A stretch of 64,000 nt of DNA from Nymphaea colorata (GCF_008831285.2 NC_045148.1:14052802-14116801); one strand, 5' to 3'. Positions 25,801 to 38,924 are shown, counted from the stretch's first letter. The notes: a model not told the origin generated them from the sequence alone. Numbers and translations are program-made.

Positions 25801-28800
25801 TTCTTCTCGTTATATCTTTCCCTATGTCACACGGGTGCTCCTCCAAAGGAGGAGTACCCGTATGGTACCGGTACGACACGGGTACGGGGTTGGGTACGCC
25901 TTTTTTGTGCGTTGACCGTACCGGAGGTCATTTTTGACCTTTTTTGGGTACGGTCAACTTTGACCGAGTCCAAATGCGTCTTTTTTTTATTTTAACGATT
26001 TTTAGATTTTAAAGTTTTAAATGATTATAACGTTTAAAAAAAAGCTTGAAATCCTTAAAACATGTTTTCGTTTTAAGGGTTTCGTTTCCTCTCATCGTGC
26101 GACGGCCGATGACGGTAGGAGGCGAACGGCGACGGTGAAGGCGAAGGCAATTGAACGGCGATGGTGATCGGCGACGGTAGGAGGCGAACAGCGACGGGTT
26201 TCGTTTCCTCTCATCGTGCGACGGCCGGCGACCGGCGACGAAAGGCGAAGACAGTTGAACGGCGACTGATCGGCGACGGTAGGAGGCGAACGGCGACGGC
26301 AGGAGGCGAACGACGGCGGTATATTTTTGTTTTTATCATGTTTTAGTTCATTTTCATCGGTTTTGCCCCTGCCTTCACCTCCGGCGACGACCGTTGGGCG
26401 TTGTATTGTTTCTGTTCTTTCACTATTATCTCTTGTTTTCTGTTTGCGTAGTTGATTCTCAATGAGTCCATCTTCTTTGCGTAGTTGTTTTCTGTTTTTC
26501 GTTGGGTTCATCCCAATCTGCTGATGAACCCAAGTCCGATGTCTTTTGAGCATGTCCTTTGATAAATTGAAAAGAACTCCAAGCTTTATCACATCATATT
26601 CGTATTTTGGTATGCCTTGTCCAACAATGATCTATTCTTTGGATGCATGCCTTCCCACGTCATATACTGAATCAATTATTCACTTATTCTGCATAGACTG
26701 CATATTCATTATTCTGTATTGCATGTTCTATACTGATTGAGAAGAAATCCATTTGATATTGGTGAGAATGTATTTATGAATATGACAATATGTTATTCTG
26801 ATTGTGTAATTTTTGATATAGATATGTGCAAATATGTTATTTTTCTGCATTTTTTGACATATATATGTGTGTGTGTACGGCCGTACCCCCGTACCCAAGT
26901 TTTTTGAAAATGGTCCGTATTCGTACCAGTACCGGCACCCGTACCCGTACCCATGTGACATAGATCTTTCCTCATATTTAAATGCACTTATGTCTAAATT
27001 TGTTGCCTTCTAGGCACTAAAATTTAAGGCATCCTTTCTGGAAATGAGCGTTTGTTCCCCTTGTCAAATTCGGGTACCTGAGCTTTGGCCAAGCTGATTT
27101 GTGATAGATCTGCTTTGGCTTTATGGGTGCCAAAGTCTCTCCAACTTGAAACAGGCCTACAGAAGTATGAGAATGGTTTGACTCCCACTCCTAGCATGCC
27201 AAGTCCCTCCAGTATCTGTATAGCTTCTCTTTATTAGTCAGGCATTTTCTATTGGCATCCATAGTTTTTCATATGTGACTGCCGTTTTATGTTTAGGGGT
27301 AATTCTGGAACCTGCACACCTGTCATCATCTATAATCATTATTGAATATAATGTTACTATTATAACAGAGTTATTTCGGCGGCCTCCCTTACAGATGAAG
27401 ACTACTGTCATCAAAGAGATTATGGAAGCAAATAATAGCGGATGGATGAGGTCATACATTGAAGCAGGATGCAGGCATCAACACACAGACATAGACAACA
27501 TAAACAAGTGTAAGAAATGACATTGTATTCTTGATCTACTTTTATCTCAATTGTGTTCAAGTACATCTACATTATAAAGCATTCTGCGACCATTCTGCAG
27601 AAAAATAGTAAATCCATCATCATATATTAGTTAAGCTGCCCATCTTCACCCAAGGGGGTTCTACTCATCTGGTAGGACATACTTGTGAATGTCGCCAAGC
27701 AGATAGAACTGAATTGTGAAGGACAGTGTGCAGTTCTTGGTGTTCTGGCAACTCAGTGGTCCATTTATTTCAGGCATATTAAAGAAAAATGTCTTATTGG
27801 AAAAGAAATTAATCCATGAAAATGGGCAGTGCCATGATTCACGCTTGATGTCAAACTTTCGAAGGTTGTTTGTCTCATGGTGTGAGAAAATGAGAAATGG
27901 TGCTCTATTCGATGCAACAAAGATGGTCAGAATGGTAAGCCTTGTATTTGTTTCATGGCAAGTCAGTTGCATTCTCGCAGCAGAAAGGCTCAACTGGATA
28001 GGTTAACATGATATGGAAGCACTAAGGAAGAATATGTAGCCTTCCTTGGAAAGATGGCGGACATGTTCCTGGAAGAAAGAAAGATAAAATAGGAGAACAG
28101 TAAACAGATGCCTGGTGTTTGTTAACACTTTCAGTCAAATGGAGAAAACACAGGCTTATTTGGTTGACCATCGGAAACAAATGAGGCCTAAAAATTTTAC
28201 CAGGTTGAGGCCATCCAAAATGTGGCCAATGCTGTTGGCCTTTTCCCCTTCGTTAGCTAATAATAGTGTCCACTTTACAATGTTGTCGTTGCTGATAACA
28301 TATCACTTCATTTAACTTGAAATGTCTTGTCTGTATTCTTTTTTTCCTGCAACTAGGGCTGCTAATCATTCCAGAATTTATAATTATAAGAATGTCTTAG
28401 ACTCTTACCTATCATTTCATTGTTAACAATAAGGGCTTTATACCTCAGATTCTGTTTGTGGTTGAACTGGGAAAACCTTCCGTTTTGGCAGCAGTTTGCT
28501 GCTTCATTATGTTATTGAAAACGTTACGTGGAGCCTAGGCAATGAATACTGCTTACGGCTTAAGTGCATCTATGCTAGATTAGGCACTTTAAGGCTTTAA
28601 GCGGTACAAAAGGAAAATGTAGAAACTAATAAAATACAACACTAAATTTTGCTAGATAGTCACACGTATATACACATACACAGTTATGTGCAGTCACATA
28701 AAGATTGTTGGAATAGTAAAAAATGATTCAACTATGTCATTAAAAGCATCAAGTGCTGCCTCGGCAGTTAGATGAGCCTAGAGTCTAGTCCAGACTAGGT

Positions 28801-31800
28801 GCATTAAGTACAATATTAATTATTAAAACTAATAAGAAAAGTGATGAGGTTCTCGATGAAGAACTTATAACTATCACCTGACAATAATAAAACAATTAAA
28901 TGCACAATAGGACAAACACATTAAACATTTCACAACATGATGACAAGCATAATTAAAAGTTTAAAAGATCAAATTTAATGAAGTTGAACAACTAATGCTT
29001 ACAAGTTATATAGTGTAAATAAGCTTACAAATAAATGTAAATGCTTTCCGATGTTGAAGAGCATGAAAATGCTTACCGCTAAATCCCTAATTCTAATTTC
29101 TAAAACTAAAATCCCAAAATAAAGCCTAAAACTGGAAAAAAGAGAGAACAGAAATCCTCAATGTAATAATAGTTCGTGTTCACATTGCTTGCTGTAAAAT
29201 TGTCCCAATTATAATTCTAATAAACAAGAAAAAATGTTAAGGAGGAAATACATATATGCAAGTTGGATACTTAAATATGAATTGTAGGTCTGTAACTATA
29301 ATTATAAGTGCACATGCACACATGTGAATGCATAGACACACACTTTCAATGCAAAATCACATGCAATAACAAAATAGTAAAAAACTGCAAAAACCAGAAG
29401 AAAAAATTCTGTCTCAAAATATGAACAAAAGAATGAGTGGAAAAAGTAAATGTTTAGGTTGTCAACTAAAAACCTAGGCTATTTAGCACCTAAGTGAGCC
29501 TAAGCATCCTAGGTGAAGTTCTAGGCATTTTAAAATGGCAAATGGACTACAACCAGCTAGCCTAGTCAATCGGCCAAGCTTGAGACTTGAGAGCCTAAGT
29601 GAGACTTTGACAATATAGCTTCTTTAACAACTCATTTTTTGCTTTTGGTTGATTTTTTTTTTTTAAATTTTATACCTGCATCTTTGTACTTAACTGAGAT
29701 TGTTGACTTGATTTTTTTTTTCTGGGTCATCATGTGTGAATATGTAAAGTGAACATGTGCCAGCAAGGAATCCATGAACATATAGTGAAGGGTGAGCTCT
29801 CAGATCTTTTTACTTTTCCTGAATGATCTTTTCCACTTTGTGAACTGAGTTAGAAGTTAAATATCACTTTATCTAGACTCTCTAATATCTGCATTGGCAT
29901 GCTATGTTGTGACCATGTAACAGGTGGGTTGAGACATGAGTCCATCTTTTGAGGTACCTTATAATGAACTTTGGGCCTTACCAGATCCCTTATGGAAGGG
30001 ATAATTTTGTGCTTCTGTAATGGTTTCATGGACCAGAGTAGTCCATGGCCAAGAAAATAATACTAGTGTTCTTATACTTAAAATTTCCAGTTCTTATGTG
30101 AGACTCAGGTCTGATCTGGATCTGGTATAAAATTTTGTAAACCATATTTCACTACATAAAATAACTAAACCTTACAAGTTTGCTCTGAACATTAATTCAA
30201 CCTCCTTTTTATCAAATCCTGAACCTAATTAGTTTGGTATCTGTATGGGCTACGTCAAAGCCTTAACACACCATATTTCTGAAAGAAAAGAACAATACTT
30301 GAAGAATCTTCAGGGATTTATATTCTGACGTGCCATACTACTGGTTGTCCTATTTGTAGTCTTCGTGTCCAAACAGGAGCTGGATACAGCGCAGGGTTGG
30401 ATCTTCCATATTGATATGCTGTTTGATTAATATGTTAGCGAGAGAGAGAGAGAGAGAGAGATGGAAGGGGGACTAGAATGGATGTAATGATGCAGCCTCT
30501 CATGCTGTTTGATTAATATGCTGTGATTTTTGTGTATATGTTGCTCTTGTTTAGTTCTATTATTTTTATCTCTAAAATGTTTATTTTTCCTACATTCAGC
30601 AACGACCCTTCTTGATGAACTTGGGTGTCTCATGGAGAATGTGCTTGTGTTAGTTAAGGAGGAAATTGAGAAATTATCACATTATATGGATGAGCTCCAG
30701 GATGATGGTTTGGTTTATCCATTAATTAGGGCGGAGGAGGTAAATGTGATGCTGTTACATGCTTGTTGTGAAAATTTAGTATTGCATCAGTCAGGTTGTC
30801 TGAAAGATCATGATGATGCGTTCTTTGTATATCCAACTGTGTAGTGTGGCTTGTTTCAGAAAAGATTTAAACAGATGTGTGGTTTCCTTGTAAGTTGTTT
30901 CAATAATACAAGGGGAAAGCATTTATTATTATTATTTTCCTTCTCCAATAGTTTACATTGTTTTTGTAAGAAAAATAAATCTTGTAGGCAGTCTCGCTAG
31001 AAATCCCTTGCCACTAAAAGTTCCTGAAAATTGTATCTTAACGTTCTCCAGATACATTTTGAACACATCTTTTATTTGGGTCTGGTGTCCAGATTAATAG
31101 TTACCTTCAAGGTTAGTGGCTTTAGCGTGAAGGTGTAAGATAGAGTTAGTGAATGATTCAGACACATTTTGAATTGATTGAACAATGAATAAAGGAAATG
31201 GAAGGTCGAAGACACTGAAATTAGCAACCATGAGTGATGATAATACTCTTCTATACATGTATCTATATGTGTGTGTGTAGAAAGTTTAGGAAGTTATTGT
31301 AAATTCTAATAAATGAAGGTTTAAAAGTAAAAATAGAAAAGATGAAACTCTCTCTCTTTCGCTGTGGTGGCTACCACTGTCTCCCTGCCACCACTACATC
31401 TGACAGTGAGTACGTCCTCCTTCTCCTCTTCTTCTTCTTCTTCTTCTTCATCTTTCTCCTTCTCTTCATCCTCCTCCTCCTTTCTGCCACTGGCACACCC
31501 AAGCCACAGGTGCATCACCTTGATAAGGGGCCTAAGTACTGCATCCATGTAAGGCCAGATATTGCTTGGAATTATGTTTACAACCCTGCTAGCTTTGCAG
31601 AAAGGTCGATGTTTTAAGATATGTAACTTCTATAAGGTTATGTTGTAATTTTTAAATATAGAAAACTACTGCAATCTGATTGTGACACCCACAGGCACAA
31701 TTGGATAGTGGATAAAATATGAACTACAATTACTCAGGTGAACAAAACATTACTGAGTTCACTTAATAGTTGATTTCTATAAAGCATCTGTCTTCAATTT

Positions 31801-32133
31801 GGATAAATATATAAATGGCCACAACCATGCCCTTTCACATGCTATGCTGCAGAGCAGATTCTTGACCTGACTTGTGACTGGTTTTGGTGTTGATGATGTA
31901 TATTTTCATTATTTCTCCCTGCCTTACTGCTGCACACTCTATTTTTGTTTGCATGCGCCATGCTTACCATGGATTTGTTACTTTCAATTTTTCTCGACAT
32001 CATTGACTAGTTCCTTCAACATCACTGTATTCATGAAGCGTATAATTTTTGGTCATTCCTTTGCATTGGGTTCATGTTACTTTTTGATCTTTGCTTGGTG
32101 CACAAGTGAGTATAGGTATGCTATCATCAATGA

Positions 32134-32174
<41 letters not shown>

Positions 32175-32175
32175 G

Positions 32176-32250
<75 letters not shown>

Positions 32251-32253
32251 GTA

Positions 32254-32303
<50 letters not shown>

Positions 32304-35300
32304 AAGTGCATTCAACCAGTTTCATTTTTGGGTTTAATTTTATACTTTCGCGTAACAGTCAGGCCGACCTATACGCCATATCGTAACGTATCGCAAACGT
32401 AGCGTAGCGTATCGTAAAATTAATTTTTTAATTTTTAAAAAATATTAAAAAGTCCGAAAAAAATAGAGAAAATCATAAAAAATCCGAAAAAATAAGCAAA
32501 AAATCAAGAAAAATGTATTTAAAGGAACATTCATGTATATGAAGTTATGAACAACACAATTGACACATTCCAAAATAAGAAATCAGAGATTCAAAATAAC
32601 ATAATAAGCATCAGTCTTAGCCTCTTAGGACTTAGATTACATCACAATTTATAAGTTCAAAACTTATAGTTATCATCTTTCATTATTCAATGATAATCCT
32701 CATCATCTGCATCATCATCTTCATTTTCTTCATTAATTGCTTCTATCCCATCTGTTGGAATGTCACCAACATTTCATTACTCTCCAGCCTCCTTCTTCTG
32801 AAATCTCTGCTGGTCCTTCAATGTTCAACAAATCCAGATCCTTCTCATCAAGGATCGCATATGGTTCTTCTTTTCAACCCAAGAATCTAATACATCAAAA
32901 TGGTCAAGGCTGATAGGATCAAATTAAGTGTGATGCTTCCTCGTAGATGCTGCTTCTATTTGCCTGAAGTGTAACAAGAGAAAAAATTAACAAATTGTTA
33001 AAATTTAAAATATATATTAGAATTGGCTATTTTGCATAAAAAATGTATTTAATTTACCTTTGTCTCAACTTCATATTATAACGAACGTAAACAAGGTCAT
33101 TCAACCTTTTATGTTCCAACCTATTTTTCTTTTTACTGTTGATGTGCTGAAATACACTTCAATTTCTTTCACATCCAGTTGCACTGCATGTTTGGCTGAG
33201 GATTCTAATTGCAAGCTTCTTTAATTCTGGGCAATCAAGCCCAAACCTGCTCCACCACAAACCTAATAACAGATGGAAAGTAAATACGAAATAGTAAATA
33301 TATGAGAAGGTAGAAACAACAAATAAAATAATAACCAAAAAGTAGATAAGATAAAGTCCCTTTTTCTAATACCTGGACGCAAAGATGGCCTGCATCGAAT
33401 TGCTATGTCTCTCTCCTTGCTACCATAACAAGTAACATATTTGTCGATCGACTTTGTTCCCTATAATCACTTACCAATATCTCAATACAATCCAACATGC
33501 CATACTCGACCTCTCTGTCCTTCTTAAAAGTGGGAAGATATCTAATAGCAAGATTTAGGTAGTATGCTGTTGTATGAAGTGGGCGATGAAGTTGTCCAGA
33601 CCAACTTTCATCTATAATCTTCCATATAGGCATGAACAACTTTTTTCCCTTCATATTATCTGTAATGGCCTCGTTTGCTCTGTCCATAGCGTCATATAAA
33701 TATCCAATAGAAGGTCTATCTTCATTGTCAACCAATCTGAGAACTTTCATTAGAGGTACACAAATCTTCAATAACTTCACACATGATTCCCAAAGTCAGC
33801 ATTGAATATAGTATCCACAACTGTCGTGGCCTTTCTTTTATAGGCATGTGGATATGCAACCCAATGATCACTTGAAAACATCTTGCCTGAGATGATTTCT
33901 TTGCTTGACTATACCCTGCACAGTTAAAACATTTGTAGCAAACCGTGTTTGTGCAGGTTGAATCAATTCAACCCCATTGTGATTTTTCTCATCAAATTCA
34001 ATATATAAGCATGATTATAAATAAACTTCGTGATTTCTTGGCATCTTTGAACTGTCTACTTCATATCATCTTTTTCACCAAGATCCTGAAGCATTAGATT
34101 TAAACAGTGAGCAGCACACTGACTCCAATAAAATGTTCTATATCGTGTTGCTAACATTTCACCTGCAGCTTTATAATTTGCTGCATTACCAGTGATAAAT
34201 TGCATGACATTCTGAGGCCAAACTTCTTGTATAACTTCATAAAAAATCTCACGCAAAACATCAACAGTCTTAGGAGTATCAGACAAATCAATAGATTTTA
34301 AGAACGTTGTACCTAAGGGGCAATATACAATGAAGTTTACCAATGTTCTGTTCTTGATGTCTGTCTATCCATCTGCCATTACATTGCATCCTATGTCTTT
34401 TCAACTCAATTTCAATTTATCACAATATGCCTTGACATCTCTAACTGCATTATTAAGAATTTTATCTCGCAATTTATGATAAAAGGGCATTTTATACCCT
34501 CGGTCTATAGAAGCAATCACATCTGCTATAGGCTGAAAATGAAAAGAGTTTGTTGCATTAAAGGGAATGGATGTGACATAGAACCACCTTCCTATGGTAT
34601 CATCTCCTGCGTCAACAATATCCTTTGAACACATGGCTGTAGTTATGTCAGGCTGAGAACCAGCAACAGTATAAGTGGAAAAAAAATTCTTTGTCGAACT
34701 AGACCCAATTCTCGACCTCATAGTAGGTACTCTACCACCACCAATTCCAATAGTACGACTGACTCCTGCCACGTCCTCGTGAAACTGTACTTGCACCTCT
34801 TCTTTTTCTGGTTGCAGTTGAAGAACCACCTCTATGCATGATGCCTTTGCTGTTCCCAAACTGACACCAACATCTTCTTCTTCGAGCTCAACATCTTCAC
34901 ATTCACTTCCTTCTTCTTCATATTTGTCCCCATATCCTACATCTGCCTCATGCATTTCTTTTTCAATCATATTTTCTTTCACGACATTAATAAACTCTAA
35001 ACATTGGTGCTTGACATAGGGTGGCAATGGGTTTTCTTGGGAGCCAGTGCATTGAGTCACATCGTTGTGTGTACCAGCTATATGGTGTTTAAAGCGAGAG
35101 ATCTCTCCTGGTATGATTTGTTTACAAAAATTGCACGTAAGTTTTAACCTATCTTTGGGATTCACCATTGTACATCACTACCATGCAGGATCTAAATAAG
35201 AGAAACGAACGATTCAACGGTGAAAATGAGTTATTTTTTACCTTCTTGGTGTTAGAAACCAAAAAACCCTCTTTTTCCAAGCTTCCCACTGTTCCCACTA

Positions 35301-36657
35301 CGAGAAAACTTCTTTCACCAGCTACTAGACTTTCCCAAATCGATGAATCCTTAGTGATTTTTTATGAAAATGGGCAAAATTTCTCCCTCCCACATCTCTT
35401 GCAGTATTTAAAAACAAGAAAAGAGAGAGAGAGGAGCGTAGGTCTTTAAAACATGACGCAAAAAAGGGGCCGTTGGGCCCCTTTATAATTGTTTTCTCAT
35501 ATCGCCGTTGGGCCCCTTTATAATTGTTTTCTCATATCGTACGATACGAACGATATGCTTATGATACACGAGCGTATCGTAAGCATACCGTATAGGTTTT
35601 CTAAACCTATACGGTACGTATCGTGTCGCCTATACGCCCTAAAGAAGTCTTTTAAAGCGGGAGAAACGTCAAAGCCCAAAGCAAATTTCGTAAAGACTTC
35701 TCAAACCATCAAGAAGGTGGAGAGTAGACCGGCTTGCCATAACAATACACCCATCAAATATATCACCTTGCAGGAGAGAGGAGCAGATTAAACATGGTCT
35801 CTGCTTCAACTGTGAAGAGAAATGGGTGAAGGGACATAAATGTAAATGCTTTCAACTCTATGAGGTGATAGATGATAGTGATGAGGATGAGCAACCCACA
35901 GGGGAACCGGCTACGGATAACATTGGTTCAAACTTCAAACTACAACCGAGTTACTGCTGGGAATTGGATGCAAGTAAAACTACTGGGTGCTGGTCAAATT
36001 ACTGCTGCTTATTGGAAAGAAGCTACTTGATTATGTTTTTCAGTTTTCATCTGAAGAGGGAATGTGGACAAATAACCAGTGTAACTCACTAAGTTTACTT
36101 GTACTGTTTTAAAGATTGTGTTCTATATTCTGTCCATATTGGCTGTTTTCCTAGAATTCCTTGTTCTTTTACATATGCTGTAAGTTTTCGGTCAGAAGTC
36201 CATAATGAGACTGATTGATTTCTGTATATAGCACAGCGAAATAATCTCTTAACATTCTTTTCTTAACATATGTTGCCTTAAATGACCTTTATGTCTTTTT
36301 TTTTCTATAACTTGATCTGTACTCATATTGAAGGAACCAGAAAACATTAATCAATATCATCAGAATACCAGTGTTTCAGAATGTGCCACGATGATGCAGG
36401 CTGTGTATGGCATGTTGGAGGATGATTATGTAATGCAGGTAACCTAGAGTTCTTGCACTAGCACTTGAATGGAAAAAGAACTGAAAAATGTAAACCATTG
36501 ATGTAGTTGTGACAATGATGGTGCTCAGGAGAAGATAGTTTCATCATTGAATCTTTCTACACCCTCGGAGGCACTAGAAAGCTACTGTTTCATGTGGGAT
36601 CTGCGGCCATTTGTAGACAATGACATTATTAGGGCAGCATGGAGGCATGTCAAGTAA
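22846..36657 (+). CDS. unrecognised plant protein of about 232 residues, seven exons
   Basis: Exons 22846-22874, 23561-23647, 25086-25153, 27369-27509, 30600-30739, 36334-36438 and 36529-36657 all have GT-AG borders, and their phases join into one frame with a stop at the end. The product starts MSGDGHKAQ, then contains AYNIFLDFMTRVAEFEELV, LFRRPPLQMKTT, WMRSYIEAGC, a charged helical stretch LVKEEIEKLSHYMDELQDDG, a CATMMQAVYGMLEDDYVMQ segment, and ends ESYCFMWDLRPFVDND followed by RAAWRHVK. No signal peptide, membrane span or catalytic motif is visible; it looks like a soluble, mostly helical protein. I cannot place it in a named family. Exon 1 is chosen because it supplies an ATG in phase. 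Introns 3 and 5 carry transposons. The whole gene spans 13.8 kb for 699 coding bases. Confidence 0.72.
23068..23165. repeat. (TTC)n and (TCC)n tract
   Basis: About 45 bases of TTC repeats followed by TCC-rich repeats within intron 1 of the seven-exon gene. Long serine or phenylalanine frames read across it are artefacts. Confidence 0.95.
23648..25085. other. intron 2 of the seven-exon gene
   Basis: AT-rich intron with an A/G-rich strand between about 23,885 and 24,080 that creates a spurious minus-strand frame. I see no exon, RNA gene or clear element here. Confidence 0.5.
25822..26963. mobile_element. non-autonomous hAT element, 1,142 bp
   Basis: Terminal inverted repeats CTATGTCACACGGGT and ACCCATGTGACATAG (one mismatch over 15 bp) are flanked by a perfect 8-bp target duplication ATCTTTCC (25,814-25,821 and 26,964-26,971). 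Both subterminal regions are crowded with GGGTACGG/CCGTACCC motifs, as expected of hAT transposase-binding repeats. The interior (about 26,080-26,325) has a GC-rich tandem pair of a unit of about 115 bp with GGCGACGGTAGGAGGCGAA, unlike the AT-rich surroundings. No transposase is encoded. It sits in intron 3 of the seven-exon gene. Confidence 0.92.
27510..30599. other. intron 4 of the seven-exon gene
   Basis: A 3.1-kb intron with no supported exon. Between about 28,525 and 29,600 there are scattered CCTAGGC, GAGCCTAAG and CTTAGGTG motifs in both orientations near the two ends, which hints at a degenerate transposon, but I could not fix its ends. A GA microsatellite lies at 30,439-30,461. Confidence 0.35.
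31413..31478. repeat. (TTC)n-rich tract
   Basis: CTT/CTC repeats in intron 5 of the seven-exon gene; polyserine and polyphenylalanine frames over it are not genes. Confidence 0.85.
32137..32301. repeat. compound (CT)n(TA)n(TG)n microsatellite
   Basis: A CT run, then alternating TA and TG blocks, about 165 bp in all, just outside the left end of the large hAT element. Confidence 0.95.
33054..35168 (-). pseudogene. hAT transposase pseudogene (BED finger, DUF659-like core, hAT dimerisation region)
   Basis: Starts at an ATG at 35,168 and opens with a BED-type zinc finger (Cys and His ligands in CNFC and HHIAGTH). An acidic linker and a DUF659-like core follow, then the region around QLHRPLHTTAYYLN and a hAT dimerisation tail with CSATGCERN and NRLEHKRLNDLVYV. 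It is broken by stops at 34,401-34,403, 34,365-34,367 and 33,159-33,161, each where a Trp codon is expected, plus frame changes between 33,780 and 34,056. The conserved Asp of the TDNA-like motif reads Gly (ITGNAANYK). An intron may lie at about 33,263-33,373. It is inactive. Confidence 0.85.
35470..35539. repeat. 35-bp tandem duplication
   Basis: Two adjacent identical copies of a 35-bp unit starting CCGTTGGGCCCCTTT, inside the promoter-proximal end of the decayed hAT element. Confidence 0.9.
35641..35960 (+). mobile_element. Ty3/gypsy gag fragment with zinc knuckle
   Basis: Two overlapping frames together show a proline- and lysine-rich gag tail, a KYIT segment and a zinc knuckle of the plant gypsy type (CFNCEEKW followed by GHKC) and then an acidic stretch EVIDDSDEDEQP. 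The frame shifts between the KYIT part and the knuckle, so it is broken. No protease, polymerase or LTR is visible nearby. It sits next to the hAT element inside intron 5. Confidence 0.7.
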
Positions 36658-38924
36658 ATGTGCAAGGGGGCTACGATAACAATTTTCTGCATTTTCCCGA
36701 CTTGGTCAGGACAGAAGCAAACTTAGGCAGCTGAACTTGTAAATGCCGTTGCATTCCTTACGACCCATCATCCATGTCTTCTGATGCTTCTATTACTTAG
36801 TGCGTCAGTTCCTCCAACTACTCATGATTATACTGAACAAGAACAATGTTGATGAAGAGGCGTAAAGTGAGCCAGCCAGGTTAGTATGTGAGAGGCTTGC
36901 GGGGGACGCAATCGAACATCGTTGCCATGACCTGACATAATGGTGTAAGTTGATTGGGACTGATGCTGATAAACTTCATTGAGCTTGATTGGTAGGAGCC
37001 AAGTATAGAATCTACAGGTTTTGGCCATATCAACCAGACCATGTAGAACTGGACTCTACAGCTTCAGTCTCGGGAAAAGGGTGACAGAAAGGCACAAATA
37101 TTTTAGTGATATTATAAATGCTCAGGTTTGAAAAGTTCGCATTTGTCTTTACTTTAAGCAGCTAAACGTTCAAACATGAGCACAATTTTGTTATTTATAG
37201 TTAATATTTGGAAAAAGTGAATCTTATTAAATTCTGTTTAAGTAGCACTCCTGTTTATCCCTGGTTTGCTGTTGAGATGTGAGCATTAAATTGAACTAGC
37301 GGTACAGCTGATCTACTAGCAAGAAATTACTGTTTCGGCATCATGCCCATGTCATGGATGTTTGAGTAGTCACGAGATTACTCTAAGCATACATAAAATA
37401 TAAGTTTTGTATTATTATGGAGTTGATATTTATCGTAGGCGTGTAACACTTAAGATTCTTCCGCTGGAAAGTATCACTGTGGGGATCCTTACGAGGGCGT
37501 ATTTGGTGCATGGAACATTCTTCCCCTTAAGAATGTTTGTGACATACATTCTCCTCTTCAAATACGGGAGTTTTTACGGATAATTTGTGTTGAATTCCCC
37601 TTTTTGTGTGAGGAAAGCGCTAGAAAAAAGTAACCCCTGATGGTTCGGTTTTTTCCACATGGAGGAAGTTGTCTCCGTAAGGGCGTCCTTACATAAATTT
37701 TTTAGGTAAATATTAAGAGTGTGTAGATTGATTTATTTAGTGGCTCATTGAACTTAGGTTTTGATGGTTCACACCCATTTTTATGAAAAAGTAATTGTAC
37801 ACGATACTTTTTTAATAGTCGATTAAATTGATCGGACGGTTCATAATTAGTCTTCATATTTATTTAGTTTACACATTTTAATGACTTTATAATATATTAT
37901 TAGAAAAAAATATTTAAAAACTGCCACGTCGATAAATTTGTTCGGTTCCGAAAACCCAAACCCCATTATTTTTCATTGGTCGAAATGCCAAACTAGAAAT
38001 TGCCAAGATACAATTGAAATGAATCTAATTGAATTGGTTCGCAGTTAATTAGATTCAGGTTTGAATGAGAGAAATCCATGCGATCGATCGAAAATGAATG
38101 TGTACTGCATAAAATTAAGCGTTTCCATGGAAATGAAAAGGCCAAACTTGCTCATGTAGAGGATTTGGATGATAATGTTGAAGGTATCACTTGACGCTTG
38201 ACCAGTCCAAATCTGCCTCATCCGTTTGTGACCCAATTCGATACTCTAAAATCTAGAAGAAGTCTAATATATGAACTTCTGGTTCATAAACTTTAGTCAG
38301 CTCCATAGAACAGGCTCGAGCTCGACGATAAAGTGTCAAGTTTGAGCTTGACACGATACAGTGTCAAGTTTGAGCTTAACTTGCTTAACTCTTTTAACTG
38401 GTTTTTTTAGCTAATTCAACTATAAATGACTATTTAACAGAAAATCCAAAGACAAGATGCGCATATTCTGCATCCAAATATATCCTAAAGAAAAACTTAA
38501 CAATAGAAAATCTCTCATTCATGACATGTAGTCGAACCAACTTATATGACTCGTTTATATGCAAGTCGAATTTTTACAAGCAAGTTCCAGTCGAGCCCGA
38601 GGTGGCTAGACTTGTTGTGCAGCCCGCTGTGAAACCCTATAGAAAATGTCAGAAATGACCTGAATTTTTTGTTGACGCCCTTTCAATTCATAAATCTTTC
38701 TTCGACTGGAAAGTGAGAAGGTTCTGAAATTTTGGAAAATCTACTTCCTACTAAAAAATGGGAGGGTTCATGGGACCGGGGAGGAGCAGACGGCCCCAAA
38801 ATGTCATGGATCACACTAGACAATAATTTTTGAAAACTTTTTACAGCAGCCAATATCTAGTTTTCAAATATTCTACAGGGGCTAAACTCGCAGTTTTGAA
38901 AATTTTAGTTTTTTAGTAAAAGGT
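36658..38924. other. gene-free stretch
   Basis: No coding exon is supported. A CTCGAGCTCGA-type patch with two copies of GTGTCAAGTTTGAGCTT lies near 38,310-38,385, typical of old plant repeats. The rest is AT-rich and undistinguished. Confidence 0.45.

Larger units (their letters stand above)
32355..35640 (-). mobile_element. decayed autonomous hAT transposon, about 3.3 kb
   Basis: Both ends are dense in CGTATCGTA and related words (about 32,355-32,420 and 35,510-35,635), the layout of hAT subterminal repeats, and they enclose a hAT transposase pseudogene on the minus strand. Possible terminal repeats are AGGCCGACCTATACGCC at the left and CCTATACGCCCT at the right, but the match is imperfect and no convincing 8-bp target duplication was found, so the borders are approximate. 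It lies in intron 5 of the seven-exon gene. Confidence 0.65.

Noticed and set aside
26092-26592. 166-codon frame in the non-autonomous hAT element
   Set aside because: It reads through the GC-rich tandem units; no transposase motif and no similarity recognised.
28525-29600. Possible transposon in intron 4
   Set aside because: CCTAGGC and GAGCCTAAG motifs recur near both ends, but no paired ends or target duplication could be found by eye.
32077-32402. Frames over the CT/TA/TG microsatellite
   Set aside because: Repeat translation (YIYIYI, HTHTHT); not genes.
34834-35019. Plus-strand serine-rich frame
   Set aside because: Antisense of the acidic linker of the hAT transposase pseudogene.
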